Source of the DNA: Candidatus Laterigemmans baculatus
GTDB taxonomy: Bacteria; Planctomycetota; Planctomycetia; Pirellulales; Pirellulaceae
NCBI RefSeq assembly: GCF_010367455.1
Contig: NZ_WRPR01000013.1
Span: 1-64,000 of the forward strand
DNA: 64,000 nt
Direction of reading: 5' to 3'
A program made the position numbers and the translations under genes. The notes below the pieces were generated by a model that saw nothing but the letters and a program-made list of their open reading frames with translations, did not search any database and was not told the origin of the DNA. Each line of letters starts with the position of its first letter. Within the stretch, counting starts at the first letter, position 1. Positions 37,538-46,742 of the stretch are shown here, piece by piece.

Positions 37538-38524
37538 ATGTTGTTTGCAATGGAACTAGCCTTGAATGTCACCACGCTGGCGCCGATCGCCGCGGCGGTC
37601 TGCGTCACGATCGTCGCCTTCCTCATCGCGACGCGGGTCAGCGGCGACGATCGTCCCCGGGCCGAAGCGCGGTTGGAGGAGCTCCGCAATCCGCGCCGCC
37701 GCAGCCAAGCGGCGAGCCTGGACGAAGGGGCCGAGCGGGCGAAGAAGAAGTCCGAGGCTCTTGCCGCCGCCCTCGAACGGGCCACCAATCCACTTGCGGC
37801 GACCGTCCGTCCGAAGAATGAAAAAGAGCTCGGCAAACTCCGCGAACGGCTGATGCACGCCGGCTTTCGCCGCGAATCGGCTCCCACGATCTTCAAGGGC
37901 GTGCAGCTGATCCTGGCCTGCGTCGGATTGTTCATCGGCGGGGTCGTCGGGTTGCTCACCGTCGGGTTTGAAACCGGACTGCTGCTCCGCGTGCTGATCG
38001 GCGGTGGGGTGATGTACTTCATTCCCGAGCTAGCGCTGATGATGATCACCAAGCGTCGCAAGGAAGGGATCTTTCTCGGTTTGCCCGACTCGCTGGACCT
38101 GATGGTCGTGTGCGTCGAGGCCGGACTCGGGCTCGACCAGGCGCTCCGCAAGGTGGCCGACGAGATGAAGAAGTCGTATCGCTACATCGCCGAAGAATTC
38201 GCCGTCGCCAACACGCAGATGCAGCTCGGACGCTCCCGCGCCGAAGTCCTCCAGGCGCTCGGCTACCGAAGCGGCGTCGACGACTTGAAACAATTGGCCT
38301 CGATCCTGATCCAGGCCGACAAGTTCGGAAGCTCGGTCGCTCAGGCGCTCCGCGTGCAGAGCGATTCGATGCGGGTCCGCCGCCGCCAGCTGGCCGAGGA
38401 AAAGGCCGCCAAGACCGCCGTCAAGCTGATCTTTCCGCTGGTGTTGTTCATCTTCCCGGGAATCTTCGTCGTGCTCGTCGGCCCCGCCGCCATCACGATG
38501 ATCAACAACCTCCTGACGATGTAG
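37538..38524 (+). CDS. tadC: TadC-type inner-membrane platform protein
   Basis: 328 residues, type II secretion F-domain protein, with LPDSLDLMVVCVEAGLGLDQ and VRRRQLAEEKAAKTAVKLIFPL followed by a last membrane span, characteristic of TadC. Twelve bp after tadB. After it the cluster stops, so the rest of the Tad machinery must be elsewhere. Confidence 0.9.
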   Translation: MLFAMELALNVTTLAPIAAAVCVTIVAFLIATRVSGDDRPRAEARLEELRNPRRRSQAASLDEGAERAKKKSEALAAALERATNPLAATVRPKNEKELGKLRERLMHAGFRRESAPTIFKGVQLILACVGLFIGGVVGLLTVGFETGLLLRVLIGGGVMYFIPELALMMITKRRKEGIFLGLPDSLDLMVVCVEAGLGLDQALRKVADEMKKSYRYIAEEFAVANTQMQLGRSRAEVLQALGYRSGVDDLKQLASILIQADKFGSSVAQALRVQSDSMRVRRRQLAEEKAAKTAVKLIFPLVLFIFPGIFVVLVGPAAITMINNLLTM

Positions 38525-38644
38525 GGAGTACGTCAGGGATACCCACATTCAGAAAGCCCCACTTCACCAGCCCCCCCCTGGGGAGGGTGTCGTTGAGGTC
38601 CACTGACCGATGCCGAGCAGGTGGCGGCTGATTTCTCCAAACAG

Positions 38645-39628
38645 CTACATTCCCAGGTAGCCGCGATCGCGGAACCAGGTGGCCGCGTCGCGGATCGATT
38701 CGAGGGCTGGGCGGGAACGATAGCCGAGCTCGGCTTCGGCGCGGTCGCTGCGGTACCAGTGCATCTGCTGGCTGGTCCGCATCGCGGCGCTGTTCAAATC
38801 GCCCTCGCGGCCGCTGAACCGCGTCGCCAGATCGCTGAGCCCTCCAGGAATCCATGAGAACCTGGGGCCGATCCAGCAGACCGGGCCGCGGCGTCCGCCG
38901 ATTTTCGCGAATTCTCGCCACAATCGGAAATAGGTCCAGTTCTCGCCGGCCATCACGTAGTGCCTGCCGGTTTGGCCACGCTCGAGCGCCGCGAGCAGTC
39001 CTTGCGCCACGTCGCGGGCGTCGCACACGCTGCAGCCTCCCCGCGGAGCCAGCGGTGCGGGCCGGCGAGCGACCTCGACCAGCATCCGTCCACTGCTCGG
39101 TTTCCAGTCCCAAGGGCCGAGCATGAATCCGGGATGGACGATCGTGGCCTCGAGCCCGGCAGCAATCTCCTCTTCGACCGCCGCTTCGGCCGCTCGTTTG
39201 CTCAGCACATACGTCGAGGCGATCTGGCCGTCGCCTGGGGTCGTCTCGTCGGCCGGGGCGTGGGGCTGGCCGATCGCCAGCGTGTTGGTCGTCGAAACGT
39301 GAACCATCCGCAGCCCGTTTTGGCGAGCGACTTGGGCGACGTTTCGCGAGCCGACTTCGTTGACCTCCATCGCTTCCTGCATCCGCCGCCAGCCGATGTG
39401 GATCAGCCCCGCGCTGTGGATGAGGGCGTCGCAGCGGACGGCCGCGCGGCGGACGGCCTCAGAATCGCAGATGTCGCCGGTGGCCAGTTCGACGTCGAGC
39501 CCCTCAAAACAGCGGGCGGCCGACTCGCGGCTGCGGACCAGCGCCACGACCTGATGCCCCGCTTCGATCGCTTGCCGAACCGCGTTATTGCCCAACAGGC
39601 CGGTTCCGCCGGTGACTAGGATACGCAC
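38645..39628 (-). CDS. NAD-dependent epimerase/dehydratase family protein
   Basis: About 327 residues, extended short-chain dehydrogenase. The Rossmann start VRILVTGGTGLLGNNAV is at the N-terminus (GTG 39628). A degenerate catalytic region follows (STTNTLAIG, then a conserved Y-x-x-x-K as YVLSKRAAE). Resembles dihydroflavonol-4-reductase-like or hopanoid-associated sugar epimerases, but the substrate is unknown. Divergent from the ast operon with only 35 bp between starts, so the two promoters overlap. Confidence 0.85.
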   Translation of the reverse strand: MRILVTGGTGLLGNNAVRQAIEAGHQVVALVRSRESAARCFEGLDVELATGDICDSEAVRRAAVRCDALIHSAGLIHIGWRRMQEAMEVNEVGSRNVAQVARQNGLRMVHVSTTNTLAIGQPHAPADETTPGDGQIASTYVLSKRAAEAAVEEEIAAGLEATIVHPGFMLGPWDWKPSSGRMLVEVARRPAPLAPRGGCSVCDARDVAQGLLAALERGQTGRHYVMAGENWTYFRLWREFAKIGGRRGPVCWIGPRFSWIPGGLSDLATRFSGREGDLNSAAMRTSQQMHWYRSDRAEAELGYRSRPALESIRDAATWFRDRGYLGM

Positions 39629-39663
39629 GAACGAGTCTCTTCGAGTTTCGATAGGGAGCGGAG

Positions 39664-40974
39664 ATGGAGAACCACGGCCCCCGATCCGAGTCGGCCAGGT
39701 CGCCCGAGTCGGCCTTTCCGAGAGCACCCGATCGGGCGACCGCCGAGGCGCTTCGCTGGCTCGCCGGCCGTCGCGAGGCGATGATCGAACGGCTCCGCAG
39801 TTGGTGCCAACAAAATAGCGGATCCGAGAATCTTGCGGGACTGCGGCGGATGGCCGATCGCTTGGTCGACGACTTCGCCCCGCTCGGGGTGGCATGCCAG
39901 CGGCGGGTGACGCCTCCTTACACGGTGATCGACGAACAGGGCAACAGCGAGTCGCGTGACAGCGGCGATCTGCTGCTCTGGCGGCATGCGCCCGAAGCGG
40001 CCCAGCGACTGCTGCTGATGATCCACTACGACACGGTCTATCCGCCACCACCCGAGGACGCAGATTCACCCGGGGAGGTGGGGGCAGCGGCACCCGCGGC
40101 GTGCCGGCTCGAGAGCGAGGGTCGCTTGGTCGGTCCTGGAACGGCCGACGCCAAAGGGGGCCTGCTGGTGATGCGGGAGGCTCTGCTGGCCGTGCGGCGG
40201 TTCGAGCTCGACCGCGGGATTGGCTGGACGGCAGTGGCCAATCCCGACGAGGAACTCGGCTCGCCGGCATCGGGTGCGATGCTCCCTGAGCTCGCTCCGC
40301 AGCATTCGCTGGGGCTGCTCTTCGAGCCTTCGCTGCCCGACGGGGCGCTCGTTGCGGGGCGGATGGGGTCGGGCAACTTCACCGTGGTCGTCCGCGGCCG
40401 CTCGGCTCACGCTGGCCGCAATCCGCAGGAGGGACGCAACGCTGTCATCCTGCTCTGCCGCTTGCTGGCCGAGATTGACCAAAGCGGCGAGGGGCTTGCT
40501 GGGGTGACGGTCAACGTGGCTCAACTGCATGGCGGAGGGGCTTTGAATCGCGTTCCGGATCGTGCGGTCGGCCGCTTCAATGTCCGCGTCGCCGAACCGA
40601 GCGTGCAGGCCGAGTGGCTCGGCCGGCTCGCTGCACTGGTCGAGCGATACCGAGCGTCGGAAGGGTTTGAGGTCGAGCTCCACGGCGGCTTTCACGCACC
40701 GCCCAAAGTCGTCGACGCTGCGTTTGGGGAGCTGCAGCGGCGGGTCGAGAGAGCGGCGGAGGGAATCGGACGGGAGATCGCGTGGAGGAACACCGGCGGC
40801 GCTTCCGACGGCAACCGGCTGGCGGCAGCGGGATTGCCCAATGTCGACACGCTCGGCCCGCGCGGCGACCGGCTGCACAGCCCGGACGAATGGGTCGACG
40901 TCGACTCGCTCGTCCCCGCTGCCCAAACGCTGCTGCTGGTGATCGCCCACTACGCCCGCGAAGCTCGCCAGTGA
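39664..40974 (+). CDS. M20 family metallohydrolase, first gene of the ast operon
   Basis: 436 residues. Metal-binding and catalytic motifs of the M20/CPG2 group are visible: MIHYDTVY (His, Asp), GTADAKGG (Asp), NPDEELGS (catalytic Glu pair), FEPSLPDG and a late LHSPDEW His. A dimerisation insert lies in the middle. It precedes an aminotransferase and astA-astD-astB, and no astE is seen. M20 enzymes include desuccinylases (DapE) and N-acyl-glutamate hydrolases, so hydrolysis of succinylglutamate is a reasonable guess. Direct evidence for that substrate is absent; carboxypeptidase activity is an alternative. Confidence 0.88.
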   Translation: MENHGPRSESARSPESAFPRAPDRATAEALRWLAGRREAMIERLRSWCQQNSGSENLAGLRRMADRLVDDFAPLGVACQRRVTPPYTVIDEQGNSESRDSGDLLLWRHAPEAAQRLLLMIHYDTVYPPPPEDADSPGEVGAAAPAACRLESEGRLVGPGTADAKGGLLVMREALLAVRRFELDRGIGWTAVANPDEELGSPASGAMLPELAPQHSLGLLFEPSLPDGALVAGRMGSGNFTVVVRGRSAHAGRNPQEGRNAVILLCRLLAEIDQSGEGLAGVTVNVAQLHGGGALNRVPDRAVGRFNVRVAEPSVQAEWLGRLAALVERYRASEGFEVELHGGFHAPPKVVDAAFGELQRRVERAAEGIGREIAWRNTGGASDGNRLAAAGLPNVDTLGPRGDRLHSPDEWVDVDSLVPAAQTLLLVIAHYAREARQ

Positions 40975-41001
40975 ACCCGCGAAGCTCGCCAGTGAACCCG
41001 C
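40960..41001 (+). repeat. 21 bp tandem duplication across the M20 gene end
   Basis: Two identical 21 bp units (40960-40980 and 40981-41001, starting GAAGCTCGCC). The first contains the M20 stop codon; the second repeats it out of gene. Confidence 0.95.
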
Positions 41002-41031
41002 TGCGGCCAAACCCCTCTATGATGCAGCATT

Positions 41032-42597
41032 GTGGAACGAGCCGCGGTGGCGGATGTTCCGATCGAGCCTCAAGCGATGGCGGGACCGAGATTGATGGAA
41101 GGAAGTGCAGCCGATTCACCCGCCGCCAAGCCGCATGCGGCGGGCGGGAGTTCAGTCGAAGGCAGCGGCCCGGAGCTTCTTGTGGCGGAGCGGTTCCGCG
41201 GCGATTCGCGCGTTGCCGAAGCTCGCCGCCTACTCGCCGACGCGCTGGCCGAGTATTCCGCCGAGCTGAGTGAGGTCCGTCGGCCGCTGCCAGGGCGCGA
41301 AGCGGCTTATGCAGACCTGTTGGCCGAACTCGGGGTGGCTCGCGGGGGCACGCCGATCCTGCCCTACTTGGCCGCCGGGCTGGGGAACGGCCCCTGGGTC
41401 GAGCTGGCCGACGGCAGCGTCAAGCTGGACTTTATCAGCGGGATTGGCGTGCATGGGCTCGGTCACAGTCATCCGCGGATGCTCCAAGCCTCGATCGATG
41501 GGGCGCTTGAGGATGTCGTGATGCAGGGCAATCTGCAGCAGCACCCGCCGAGCCTGTGGATGTGCCAGCGGTTGCTCGAACTCTCGCGGGAGGGGGGAGC
41601 GGAGCTGGAGCATTGTCTGCTGACGACCAGCGGCGCGATGGCCAACGAGAATGCGATCAAGTTGGCGCTGCATGCGCGGAGTCTGGGGCCTGGCGGGCCG
41701 GCCAACCGAATCCTCGCTTTCGAAAACGTGTTTGCCGGGAGAAGTCTGGCGCTGGCGGCGCTGACCGACCGCGCCGCGTACCGCCAAGGGCTGCCGCTGG
41801 CCCTGGAGGTCGACTACCTCCCGTTCCGCGATCCGGCCGACCCGCAGCGAAGCCGCGAGCGTGCGGTCGCCGAAATGCATCGCCTGCTCTCTCGCTTTCC
41901 GGGCCGCTACGCTGCGTTTTGGGCGGAGCCGATGGCGGGCGAGGGGGGGTACTACGAAGGCGACCACGAATTCTTCGCCGCTCTCTGCCAGCCGCTGCGG
42001 GACGCAGGGATCCCGATCATCTTTGACGAGATCCAGACGTTCGCCCGGCTTTCGAAACCGTTCGCGTTCCAGCACTACGGGCTCGACCGCTGGGTCGACA
42101 TCGTCACGGTCGGAAAAATCACCCAAGTCTGTGCGACGCTCTACCGCGGTTCGCTGAAGCCCGCCGCGCCGATCCTCAGCCAGACCTTTACCGGATCGTC
42201 GGGATCGATCGCCGCCGGACTCGCGGTGCTGGAGCATTTGCAGCGCAGTGGATGTTTCGGAGAGGACGGACAGAACGTCCGTCGCCACGCCCACGTCGCC
42301 TCCGCACTGGCCGCCTTGGCCGAGGAATTCCCCCGCCGCGTGGCCGGTCCCTTCGGAGCCGGAATGATGATTGCTCTGACCCCTGGCAACGGTTCGGCGG
42401 CGGCGGCAAAGTGGCTGCTCGACACGATGTACGCGGCCGGCCTGATTGGCTTCGTCTGCGGCGGCGAGCCGTCGCGGATCCGCTTCCTGCCGCCTCCGGG
42501 AGCGACCGACGAGCAGCACCTGGACTTGGCCCTGCAGATCGTCCGCGAAGCCGTCGCCGCGATGCCCGAGGAGCACTGGGCGGCCCCGCAGGCTTAG
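41032..42597 (+). CDS. Class III PLP aminotransferase, probable AstC role
   Basis: 521 residues from GTG 41032, with a 60-residue variable N-terminus that may start later (ATG 41077). Fold type I PLP features: TTSGAMANENAIKLAL, FDEIQTF (Asp contacting the ring nitrogen) and VGKITQ with the Lys that binds PLP. It lies between the M20 hydrolase and astA, where AstC (succinylornithine transaminase) is expected. The sequence looks closer to lysine/ornithine-type omega aminotransferases than to E. coli AstC, so the substrate is by context. Confidence 0.87.
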   Translation: MERAAVADVPIEPQAMAGPRLMEGSAADSPAAKPHAAGGSSVEGSGPELLVAERFRGDSRVAEARRLLADALAEYSAELSEVRRPLPGREAAYADLLAELGVARGGTPILPYLAAGLGNGPWVELADGSVKLDFISGIGVHGLGHSHPRMLQASIDGALEDVVMQGNLQQHPPSLWMCQRLLELSREGGAELEHCLLTTSGAMANENAIKLALHARSLGPGGPANRILAFENVFAGRSLALAALTDRAAYRQGLPLALEVDYLPFRDPADPQRSRERAVAEMHRLLSRFPGRYAAFWAEPMAGEGGYYEGDHEFFAALCQPLRDAGIPIIFDEIQTFARLSKPFAFQHYGLDRWVDIVTVGKITQVCATLYRGSLKPAAPILSQTFTGSSGSIAAGLAVLEHLQRSGCFGEDGQNVRRHAHVASALAALAEEFPRRVAGPFGAGMMIALTPGNGSAAAAKWLLDTMYAAGLIGFVCGGEPSRIRFLPPPGATDEQHLDLALQIVREAVAAMPEEHWAAPQA

Positions 42598-42631
42598 GTA
42601 CCCGCCGGCTTAGGTAAAGGAGTCACCGCCC

Positions 42632-43672
42632 TTGCAAGTTGTGCGTTCGGTTCGCCTGGAAGACATCGACGCGCTGTACCGGTTGACGCGTCAGGCCACC
42701 CATGGTCTGACGTCGTTGCAGCTCGACTACACCCAGCTGCTCGAACGGGTCGAGTCGAGCGTCTTTGCGTTCAGCCGCCGCAGCGAGCGGCCGGCCGGAG
42801 AACCGTTCGTGTTGGTGATGGAGGATTTGCCGTCGGGCCAGTTGGTGGGGACCGCGGCGGTGATGGCGAAGACCGGGGGATACGAACCGTTCTACGCCTA
42901 CCGTCGGGTCTGTACGATTCGCAACTGTCCGCAGCTCGGCGTGCAGCAGCGGAATGAGTCGTTGCACCTGCAGCGGATCCACGACGGGCCCTCGGAGATC
43001 GGCAGCCTGTTTCTGTTGCCCGAGTTTCGCGGTGGTGGCCGCGGCCGTCTGCTCTCGCTCTCCCGCTTCGCCCTGTTCGCCCAGCGCCCCCGGCGGTTTT
43101 CGGATCGCGTGATCGCTGAGATGCGAGGCGTCTGCGACGCGTCGGGAGTCAGTCCGCTGTGGGAAGCCCTGGGCCGCAAGTTTTACGGAGTCGACTTTCC
43201 CGTGGCCGATGCCCTGTCGACCCTGTCCAAGGCTTTCATTGAGCAGCTGAACCCTGAGTTCCCGATCTATTTGACGCTCCTGCCCGAAGCCGCCCGTGCG
43301 ACGATCGGGCGAGTGCACCCCGAGACCGAACCGGCGCTCGCCCTCCTCCGCAGCGAAGGGTTCACCGAAACCGAGATGGTCGACATCTTTGACGGCGGTC
43401 CGCTCGTCGAATGCGCGACCCACCGGATCGCCGCGGTCGCCCGCTGCCGCCGCGGCCAGGTGCTGTCGATCGAACGGGAGCTCGATGCGTCGCCGACCAT
43501 TCTCTCGTCGATGAGCACCGGTTTCGCCGCCGTGCTCGCACCGGCCGTGCGAGTCGCACCGGGGGAAGAGGGCGTGCGGATCGAGCAGTCCGCTGCCGAG
43601 GCGCTCGCGGTCGGACCCGGGGATGCGGTCTGGACACTCGATCCGCATCCCAGCCCGGAGGTCCTGAAATGA
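42632..43672 (+). CDS. astA: Arginine N-succinyltransferase AstA
   Basis: 346 residues; succinylates arginine from succinyl-CoA, first step of the AST pathway. VRSVRLEDIDALYRL, GLTSLQLD, SSEIGSLFLLPEFR-type segment (GPSEIGSLFLLPEFRGGGRG), DRVIAEMRGVCDASGVSPLW, FYGVDFPVAD, GRVHPETEPALALL and DIFDGGPLVEC align with E. coli AstA throughout. The start is TTG at 42632, supported by AAAGGAG eight bases upstream and by the family N-terminus. Confidence 0.93.
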   Translation: MQVVRSVRLEDIDALYRLTRQATHGLTSLQLDYTQLLERVESSVFAFSRRSERPAGEPFVLVMEDLPSGQLVGTAAVMAKTGGYEPFYAYRRVCTIRNCPQLGVQQRNESLHLQRIHDGPSEIGSLFLLPEFRGGGRGRLLSLSRFALFAQRPRRFSDRVIAEMRGVCDASGVSPLWEALGRKFYGVDFPVADALSTLSKAFIEQLNPEFPIYLTLLPEAARATIGRVHPETEPALALLRSEGFTETEMVDIFDGGPLVECATHRIAAVARCRRGQVLSIERELDASPTILSSMSTGFAAVLAPAVRVAPGEEGVRIEQSAAEALAVGPGDAVWTLDPHPSPEVLK

Positions 43673-43703
43673 CCCGTTTCCCATCCAACCCCAAAGTCGG
43701 ACG

Positions 43704-45173
43704 ATGAGTGAGAGCGGAGATCTGATCATCGATGGCGAGTCGATCCGCGGAGCGGGTGGGCGGCTCGAGAGTCACAATCCGGCCGACGGTTCGCTCGTCT
43801 GGTCGGGGCATGCCGCCGATGCAGCTCAAACCACCCGGGCCGTTGCCGCCGCTGCGGCAGCCTGGGAGTCGTGGGCCGAGCGACCGGTCGAGCAGCGGGT
43901 GGAGGTGGTTCGCAGCTTCGGTGAGCAGCTCGAGTCGGCTGCCGACGCCCTTGCGGAGCTGATCAGCCGCGAAGTCGGCAAACCGCGGTGGGAAGCACGT
44001 GCGGAGGTGGCTACGAGCCGGGCGAAAGTCGAGCTGACGATCCGCGCGCTGCGGGAGCGGCGAGCGGAGCAAGCCAAAGAACTTGCGGGGGGAAGAGCGG
44101 AGCTGCGCTTTCGGCCGCTGGGCGTGGTACTGGTGCTCGGACCGTTCAATTTTCCGGCTCACCTGCCGGGCGGACAGATCATTCCGGCGATCCTCAGTGG
44201 CAACGCGGTGGTCTTCAAGCCGAGCGAGCTTACGCCTGCGGTCGGGCTGCGGATTGTCGAGCTTTGGCAGCGAGCCGGATTGCCGCCGGGCATCTTGAAC
44301 CTGCTCCAAGGCGGGCCCGACGTCGCCCAGACCGTGATCGGTGATCCGCGGATCGGCGGCGTGATGTTCACCGGTAGCCGCCGGGCCGGCGTGGCGATTC
44401 ATCAACAACTGGCGTCGCGTCCGGAAGTCTTGCTGGCGCTGGAGATGGGCGGCAACAGCCCTTTGGTCGTCGCTTCCCCGAACGATCCCCGAGCCGCGTC
44501 GGGAATGATCGTGGCCAGCGCGTTCGTCACTGCCGGCCAGCGATGCACCTGTGCGCGGCGGCTGATCGTCGTCGACGATGCGGAAGGGCAGGCGGTGGTC
44601 GAGCGGCTCGTCGAGCGAATTGCACGCTTGCGAGTCGGGTTGCCGCAGGACGATCCGGAGCCCTACATCGGTCCGCTCATCTCCGCTCGCGCGGCCGAAA
44701 AAATGCTCGACGCCCAGCAGCAGTTGATCGCCGCCGGAGGCGTGCCGCTGGTCGAGATGCAGCGGTCGTCGCGGTGCCCGGCCCTCCTTTCTCCCGGTCT
44801 GGTCGATGTCACTTCGATTTCCGGGGAGCGGGAGGAAGAGGAGCTTTTTGGCCCGCTGCTGCAGCTGGAGTGGGCTGCGGATTTCCCAGCGGCCGTGGCT
44901 CTTGCCTCGGCCACTCGCTTTGGACTCGCAGCCGCCTTGATCGGGGGCTCGGCCGAGCAATTCGAACGGTTTCGCCGCCGCGTACCGGCTGGAGTCGTCA
45001 ACTGGAATCGGCAGACGACCGGGGCCAGTGGAGCATTGCCGTTCGGCGGTATCGGACACAGCGGCAACCATCGTCCGGCCGGATTTTGGGCGATCGATGC
45101 GTGCAGCGATGCGGTCGCCAGCGTGGTGTCGGAAACAGTGAACGATGATGAGTTTGATCGAAGTCAACTTTGA
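43704..45173 (+). CDS. astD: Succinylglutamate semialdehyde dehydrogenase AstD
   Basis: 489 residues, NAD-dependent aldehyde dehydrogenase. Motifs: GPFNFPAHLPGG, KPSELTP, FTGSRRAG, catalytic Glu in LEMGGNSPLVV and catalytic Cys in GQRCTCARRLIV. It oxidises succinylglutamate semialdehyde. The end overlaps astB by 29 bp, so the two are translationally linked. Confidence 0.93.
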   Translation: MSESGDLIIDGESIRGAGGRLESHNPADGSLVWSGHAADAAQTTRAVAAAAAAWESWAERPVEQRVEVVRSFGEQLESAADALAELISREVGKPRWEARAEVATSRAKVELTIRALRERRAEQAKELAGGRAELRFRPLGVVLVLGPFNFPAHLPGGQIIPAILSGNAVVFKPSELTPAVGLRIVELWQRAGLPPGILNLLQGGPDVAQTVIGDPRIGGVMFTGSRRAGVAIHQQLASRPEVLLALEMGGNSPLVVASPNDPRAASGMIVASAFVTAGQRCTCARRLIVVDDAEGQAVVERLVERIARLRVGLPQDDPEPYIGPLISARAAEKMLDAQQQLIAAGGVPLVEMQRSSRCPALLSPGLVDVTSISGEREEEELFGPLLQLEWAADFPAAVALASATRFGLAAALIGGSAEQFERFRRRVPAGVVNWNRQTTGASGALPFGGIGHSGNHRPAGFWAIDACSDAVASVVSETVNDDEFDRSQL

Positions 45174-46500
45174 TGGCCTCGTCGGCCCGACCCATCACTA
45201 CGGAGGCTTGGGGCTCGGCAATCTCGCCTCGCGAGAGCATGCCGGGCAGACCAGCCATCCGCGCGCCGCCGCGCTGCAGGGCCTCGACAAGATCGAACGG
45301 CTCGCGGCCGAAGGAGCCCCGCAAGCGGTCTTGCCGCCCCACTTCCGCCCCGATTTCGCTTGGCTGCGAGAGCTGGGCTTTGAGGGAGACGATGCGGAGC
45401 GGCTGCGGCAAGCGGCTGACGTTTCGCCCCGCTTGCTGTCGGCTGCTTGGAGTGCTTCAGCGATGTGGGTGGCCAACGCAGCGACTGTTTCCCCCGCAGC
45501 CGATTGCAGCGATGGACGAACGCACCTGACCGTAGCAAACTTGCTCAGCAGTCCCCATCGCAGCATCGAGCCGGCAGCAACCGAGCAGACGCTGCGGGAA
45601 ATCTTTCGCGATCCGCGGCGGTTCGCGATCCATTCGCCGCTCCCCGGCGGTGTGGCGCTCCGCGATGAAGGGGCGGCCAATCACCTGCGATTCTTTGCCC
45701 CGGCCGCTGCGGTGGGGGGAGAATTCAGCGGTCCGGAGGGCATCGAAGTCTTCGTCCATGGCGGCTCCGACACGGTCCCCACCCGCCGCTTTCTGCCGCG
45801 TCAGACAGAGGAAGCCTCGCTGGCCGTGGCCCGGCTGCATGGGCTGCGACCGGAGCGGACATTTTTTCTCGCTCAGCATCCCGCGGCCATCGATGCCGGT
45901 GCTTTCCATAATGACGTGGTTGCAACGAGCTGCGGCGATGTGTTGCTCTACCATCAGCTGGCCTTCGCCGAAGCGGAGGAGACGCTCGCCGAGATCGCAG
46001 CCGCCTATCGAGAGCTTGTGGGAGTCGATCTGCTGCGGATCGAGATTTCCGAGACGGCGTTACCGCTCGAAGATGCCGTCGCCAGCTACCTGTTCAACAG
46101 CCAATTGATCGAACGTCTTGACGGGCAGATGACGATCGTTGTCCCAAGCCAAGTGCGGGAAGTCGCTTCGGCCAACGCATGCCTCGAAGACTTGCTCGCC
46201 GCGGATAACCCGATCGATCGAGCGGTCGTGGTCGAGCTGCGGGAGAGCATGTGGAACGGCGGCGGTCCGGCCTGCCTGCGGCTCCGCGTTCCACTCTCGC
46301 AGGAGGACTTGGCCAGGGTGCATCCGGGAGTTTTGTGGTCCGCGCGACTGGGCGAGCGACTTCGTGAATGCGTCACGGCCCACTACCGCGAACAGCTCAC
46401 CGCCGCCGACCTCCGCGACCCCGCGTTCGCCCGCGAAGCCCACGCGGCCACCGCAGCGGTAAGGAAGATTTTGGGATTGTGGACGGAAGCCCCGCCATGA
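45145..46500 (+). CDS. astB: Succinylarginine dihydrolase AstB
   Basis: 451 residues, amidinotransferase-fold enzyme that converts succinylarginine to succinylornithine, ammonia and CO2. The start EVNFDGLVGPTHHYGGLGLGN is the AstB signature; catalytic His lies in DAGAFHNDVVA and catalytic Cys in GGGPACLRLRVPL. Last gene of the operon; no astE follows. Starts inside astD. Confidence 0.95.
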   Translation: MMSLIEVNFDGLVGPTHHYGGLGLGNLASREHAGQTSHPRAAALQGLDKIERLAAEGAPQAVLPPHFRPDFAWLRELGFEGDDAERLRQAADVSPRLLSAAWSASAMWVANAATVSPAADCSDGRTHLTVANLLSSPHRSIEPAATEQTLREIFRDPRRFAIHSPLPGGVALRDEGAANHLRFFAPAAAVGGEFSGPEGIEVFVHGGSDTVPTRRFLPRQTEEASLAVARLHGLRPERTFFLAQHPAAIDAGAFHNDVVATSCGDVLLYHQLAFAEAEETLAEIAAAYRELVGVDLLRIEISETALPLEDAVASYLFNSQLIERLDGQMTIVVPSQVREVASANACLEDLLAADNPIDRAVVVELRESMWNGGGPACLRLRVPLSQEDLARVHPGVLWSARLGERLRECVTAHYREQLTAADLRDPAFAREAHAATAAVRKILGLWTEAPP

Positions 46501-46520
46501 GGTTCTAAAAAAAATCGCAC

Positions 46521-46655
46521 GACACCCTCCCCCCGGGAGGGTCGAGCGTCAGCGAGGGGAGGGAGAGCAATCCCTGACGATAGCCCCAAGTGAAACTTAC
46601 CGTTGCGGAAACCCTCCCCGCTCGTTCCTCGCGACCCTCCCGGGGGGAGGGTGTT
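46521..46655. repeat. Core-only relative of the MITE
   Basis: Contains the paired CCCTCCCCCCGGGAGGG-type palindromes and the CCCTCCCCGCTCGTTCCTCG segment of the MITEs at 25995 and 59908, but lacks the GTCAGAAAACC ends. It lies between the convergent astB and nadE genes and could also work as a bidirectional terminator. Confidence 0.7.
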
Positions 46656-46742
46656 GGCTGTGCCTTTTCTCTCCCTTGGACTTGTGTTGAGCCCGATGCC
46701 CGGGCGAGGGTAATTGGAGAAGAACAAATTTCTTTTCTTCAC

